Assembly (NCBI GenBank): GCA_019118745.1
Contig: DWYJ01000069.1
Coordinates: forward strand, 1 to 41,434
From: Candidatus Desulfovibrio gallistercoris
GTDB lineage: Bacteria; Desulfobacterota; Desulfovibrionia; Desulfovibrionales; Desulfovibrionaceae
Length of the DNA: 41,434 nt
Direction of reading: 5' to 3'
Every line of letters starts with the position of its first letter. The first letter of the stretch is position 1. This document shows, one piece after another, positions 40,008-41,434 of this stretch. The notes beneath the pieces were generated by a model. It was not told where the DNA came from and did not search any database. It saw only the letters and a program-made list of their open reading frames with translations. The translations under genes and the position numbers were made by a program.

Positions 40008-40799
40008 ATGAGATACAATCCCCCTGCCGGATCGCAGGATCCTGATGCCAAGTACGTCACCGGCCAGCCCGGCAAGGCGCGCGGCAGCGCCGTGCCCGCC
40101 GAGGCCGTGGAACATCCCCAGCGCGAGATCGTGGAGGTCATCAAACAGGCCGGCCTGGAACCCAGCGGCGACGATCTGACCCAGCTCTGGCAGGCTTTGG
40201 GGGCCTTGTTCAGGCAAAAGGTGCCCATCGCCACAAAGGAGAAAGCCGGGATCGTCAAGCCCGGTTCGGGCCTTTCCGTCGGCGAGGACGGCACCTTGGA
40301 CGTGACGGTCTCCGCGGCCATCCCGGGCACCATCGTGGCCTTTTCCGGTTCCTTCGGCGGAGCGGACGGGCGTCACCCCATCCCTCTGGGCGGCAGCGAG
40401 CCTGATGCCGCCTGGCTCCTCTGCGACGGCGGCAGCGACGGCAAGGGCGGCACCGTGCCTGACCTGCGCGGCCGCATGATCATGGGGGCGTCGGATGCTT
40501 ATGCGGCCGGCTCCACCGGCGGTTCTGCGACCCACGCTCACAGGATGTCCGGTACTGTGGGGGACACGACGCTGAGCGGGGCGCAGCTGGCGAGCCATAC
40601 ACATCCTGCTGCCGCATCCTATTTGATCTATGCAAGTGGAGATGTCCCTGTTGCCGGTGGCAATTACCGGCATGCGGCCAGTGCCGCGCCGGCAGCGGGT
40701 GGCTCACAATCACATACGCACACCATTTCCGGCTCATCCGGGCAGGCCTCGACGCTCCCGCCGTATTACGCCCTGGCCTACATCATGCGCGTCGCCTAA
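40008..40799 (+). CDS. Tail fibre protein with collar domain
   Basis: A 263-aa protein. The N-terminal third is the baseplate-attachment part (HPQREIVEVIKQAGLEPSGDDLTQLWQAL). The rest is a phage tail-collar type domain with PDLRGRMIMGA, repeated histidine pairs (THAHRMSG, SHTHPAA, SHTHTISG) that suggest metal binding along a trimer, and a final LPPYYALAYIMRVA. It is short and probably carries the receptor-binding tip. Confidence 0.85.
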   Translation: MRYNPPAGSQDPDAKYVTGQPGKARGSAVPAEAVEHPQREIVEVIKQAGLEPSGDDLTQLWQALGALFRQKVPIATKEKAGIVKPGSGLSVGEDGTLDVTVSAAIPGTIVAFSGSFGGADGRHPIPLGGSEPDAAWLLCDGGSDGKGGTVPDLRGRMIMGASDAYAAGSTGGSATHAHRMSGTVGDTTLSGAQLASHTHPAAASYLIYASGDVPVAGGNYRHAASAAPAAGGSQSHTHTISGSSGQASTLPPYYALAYIMRVA

Positions 40800-40813
40800 C
40801 CAATGGAGGAACC

Positions 40814-41341
40814 ATGTCTGCTGTTACCGTTGTCCCCGCTGACCGCCTCATCATCGTGGACGGTGAGGCTCTCGTTTTCGCTTACGAGGCTCCTGCCAGC
40901 CTGCACGCCCTACAATGGAGCGGAGAGACCGGGCATACCGAATGGACCGACGGACGCCCCAACGAACCTCTGACTACCGCCGACTACGCAACGCAGGTCG
41001 CTCCCTTCGTGACCGTCTGGCAGGCGGAAAAAGCCCGACGGGAAGAAGACGCCGCCAGGGAGGCCGCCGCCCGCGCGCTGCCCGATGCCAAGGCCGCCAA
41101 GACCGCCGAGGTGCTGTCCGGCTATGACGCCGCCCTGGCCGCCTCCCTCACCATGCCCGTGGACAGCCCGACCGCGCAGGACGTGAGCATCGGCGCGGCC
41201 CTCTTTGCCGTGGATGACGCCGAGGGGCTGGCTTTTGTACGCGAGACCCACGCTGCCCGCCGGGACGAGCTGCTGGCCGCCGTGGCCGCCGCCGAAAGCG
41301 TGGAGGCCGTGCAGGCCATCGAGGTGAGCTATGCTGTGTAG
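40814..41341 (+). CDS. Tail fibre assembly protein (DUF4376-like)
   Basis: A 175-aa protein following the fibre gene. A beta-rich start (TVVPADRLIIVDGEALVFAY) is followed by a helical C-terminal half (AEKARREEDAAREAAARAL and SVEAVQAIEVSYAV) like DUF4376. Such proteins are chaperones for fibre folding. GGAGG precedes the ATG. Confidence 0.7.
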   Translation: MSAVTVVPADRLIIVDGEALVFAYEAPASLHALQWSGETGHTEWTDGRPNEPLTTADYATQVAPFVTVWQAEKARREEDAAREAAARALPDAKAAKTAEVLSGYDAALAASLTMPVDSPTAQDVSIGAALFAVDDAEGLAFVRETHAARRDELLAAVAAAESVEAVQAIEVSYAV

Positions 41342-41434
41342 ACTGCCCGGGCGGACGTGCCCGGTCTGCGGCCACGCCCTGCGCTGCGTCTTCGGCCCCG
41401 ACGGCCCGCGCTGGCTTTGCCCGCTGTGCGGGGA
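41331..41434 (+). CDS. Small zinc-ribbon protein (3' end outside window)
   Basis: A frame starting at ATG 41331, with GAGGTGAG just before it, overlapping the previous gene end. It encodes two CxxC pairs, CPVCG and CPLCG, about 17 residues apart, typical of a zinc ribbon. It is cut by the window edge after 34 codons. Too short for an overlap-free search, so role unknown. Confidence 0.55.
   Translation, partial: MLCRLPGRTCPVCGHALRCVFGPDGPRWLCPLCG

Larger units (their letters stand above)
13072..41434 (+). mobile_element. Prophage: lambda-like head, Mu-like contractile tail (right end outside window)
   Basis: From the tRNA to the window end almost every gene points right and encodes replication, regulation, packaging, head, lysis or tail functions in a typical phage order. 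The head genes (gpA-type terminase, gpW-like protein, lambda-family portal) are lambda-like, while the tail (sheath, tube, T6G-frameshifted chaperones, DNA circularisation protein, gp45/46/47/48-like proteins) is Mu/P2-like. The left boundary is inferred from the tRNA. The right boundary, an integrase and a repressor gene are not in view. Confidence 0.92.

Overview
The window is GC-rich bacterial DNA, most likely from a Desulfovibrio-type sulfate reducer (Desulfovibrionaceae). This is inferred from the mix of genes: a BioD-BioA fusion, a MucR-type zinc-finger regulator, a lipoprotein that resembles a family I associate with Desulfovibrio, and the style of the prophage. Species cannot be assigned without a database search.

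Positions 1-12,994 are host chromosome. The left edge holds the start of an IS5-type transposase, abutting a roughly 225-bp MITE-like element that ends exactly at the stop codon of bioDA. A biotin operon follows on the minus strand (bioB then a fused bioD-bioA), divergent from a Crp/Fnr-family regulator. Next come a MucR-like regulator, a lipoprotein and a large secreted TPR protein with an M/P/Q/G-rich tandem-repeat region, a sigma-54 activator without a receiver domain, and the helicase gene hrpB. A tRNA-Arg(UCU) gene with its own terminator ends the host part.

From just after the tRNA to the right edge (about 28 kb) the DNA is one prophage, cut off by the window end. Its order is: SF3/P4-type helicase, zinc-finger/Toprim primase, immunity-like cassette A with a Bro-N antirepressor, terminase subunits, a small HTH protein, a RelE/HigA-type toxin-antitoxin pair, immunity-like cassette B, and a lambda-like head module (gpW-like, portal, protease-capsid fusion, DUF2190-like). 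Then come lysis genes (GH108-like endolysin, Rz, nested Rz1, small membrane proteins), head-tail connectors, and a Mu/P2-like contractile tail (sheath, tube, T6G-frameshifted chaperones, tape measure, circularisation protein, hub, spike, gp46, gp47, gp48-like, collar fibre, fibre assembly). The phage is thus a myovirus with a lambda-like head and a Mu-like tail. No integrase or repressor gene is in the window.

The most striking signal is a pair of cassettes (about 16,929-17,368 and 21,893-22,363) that share one architecture with different sequences: direct repeat R1, a 72-nt structured RNA ending in a T6 tract, direct repeat R3 carrying the ribosome-binding site, then a small coiled-coil protein. 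A hairpin loop in each RNA is complementary to its own R1 and R3 and not to those of the other cassette. The stems covary between copies. This matches the logic of P4 CI RNA and P1/P7 C4 antisense-RNA immunity, here present twice with different specificities: one copy before an antirepressor gene, the other before the head operon.
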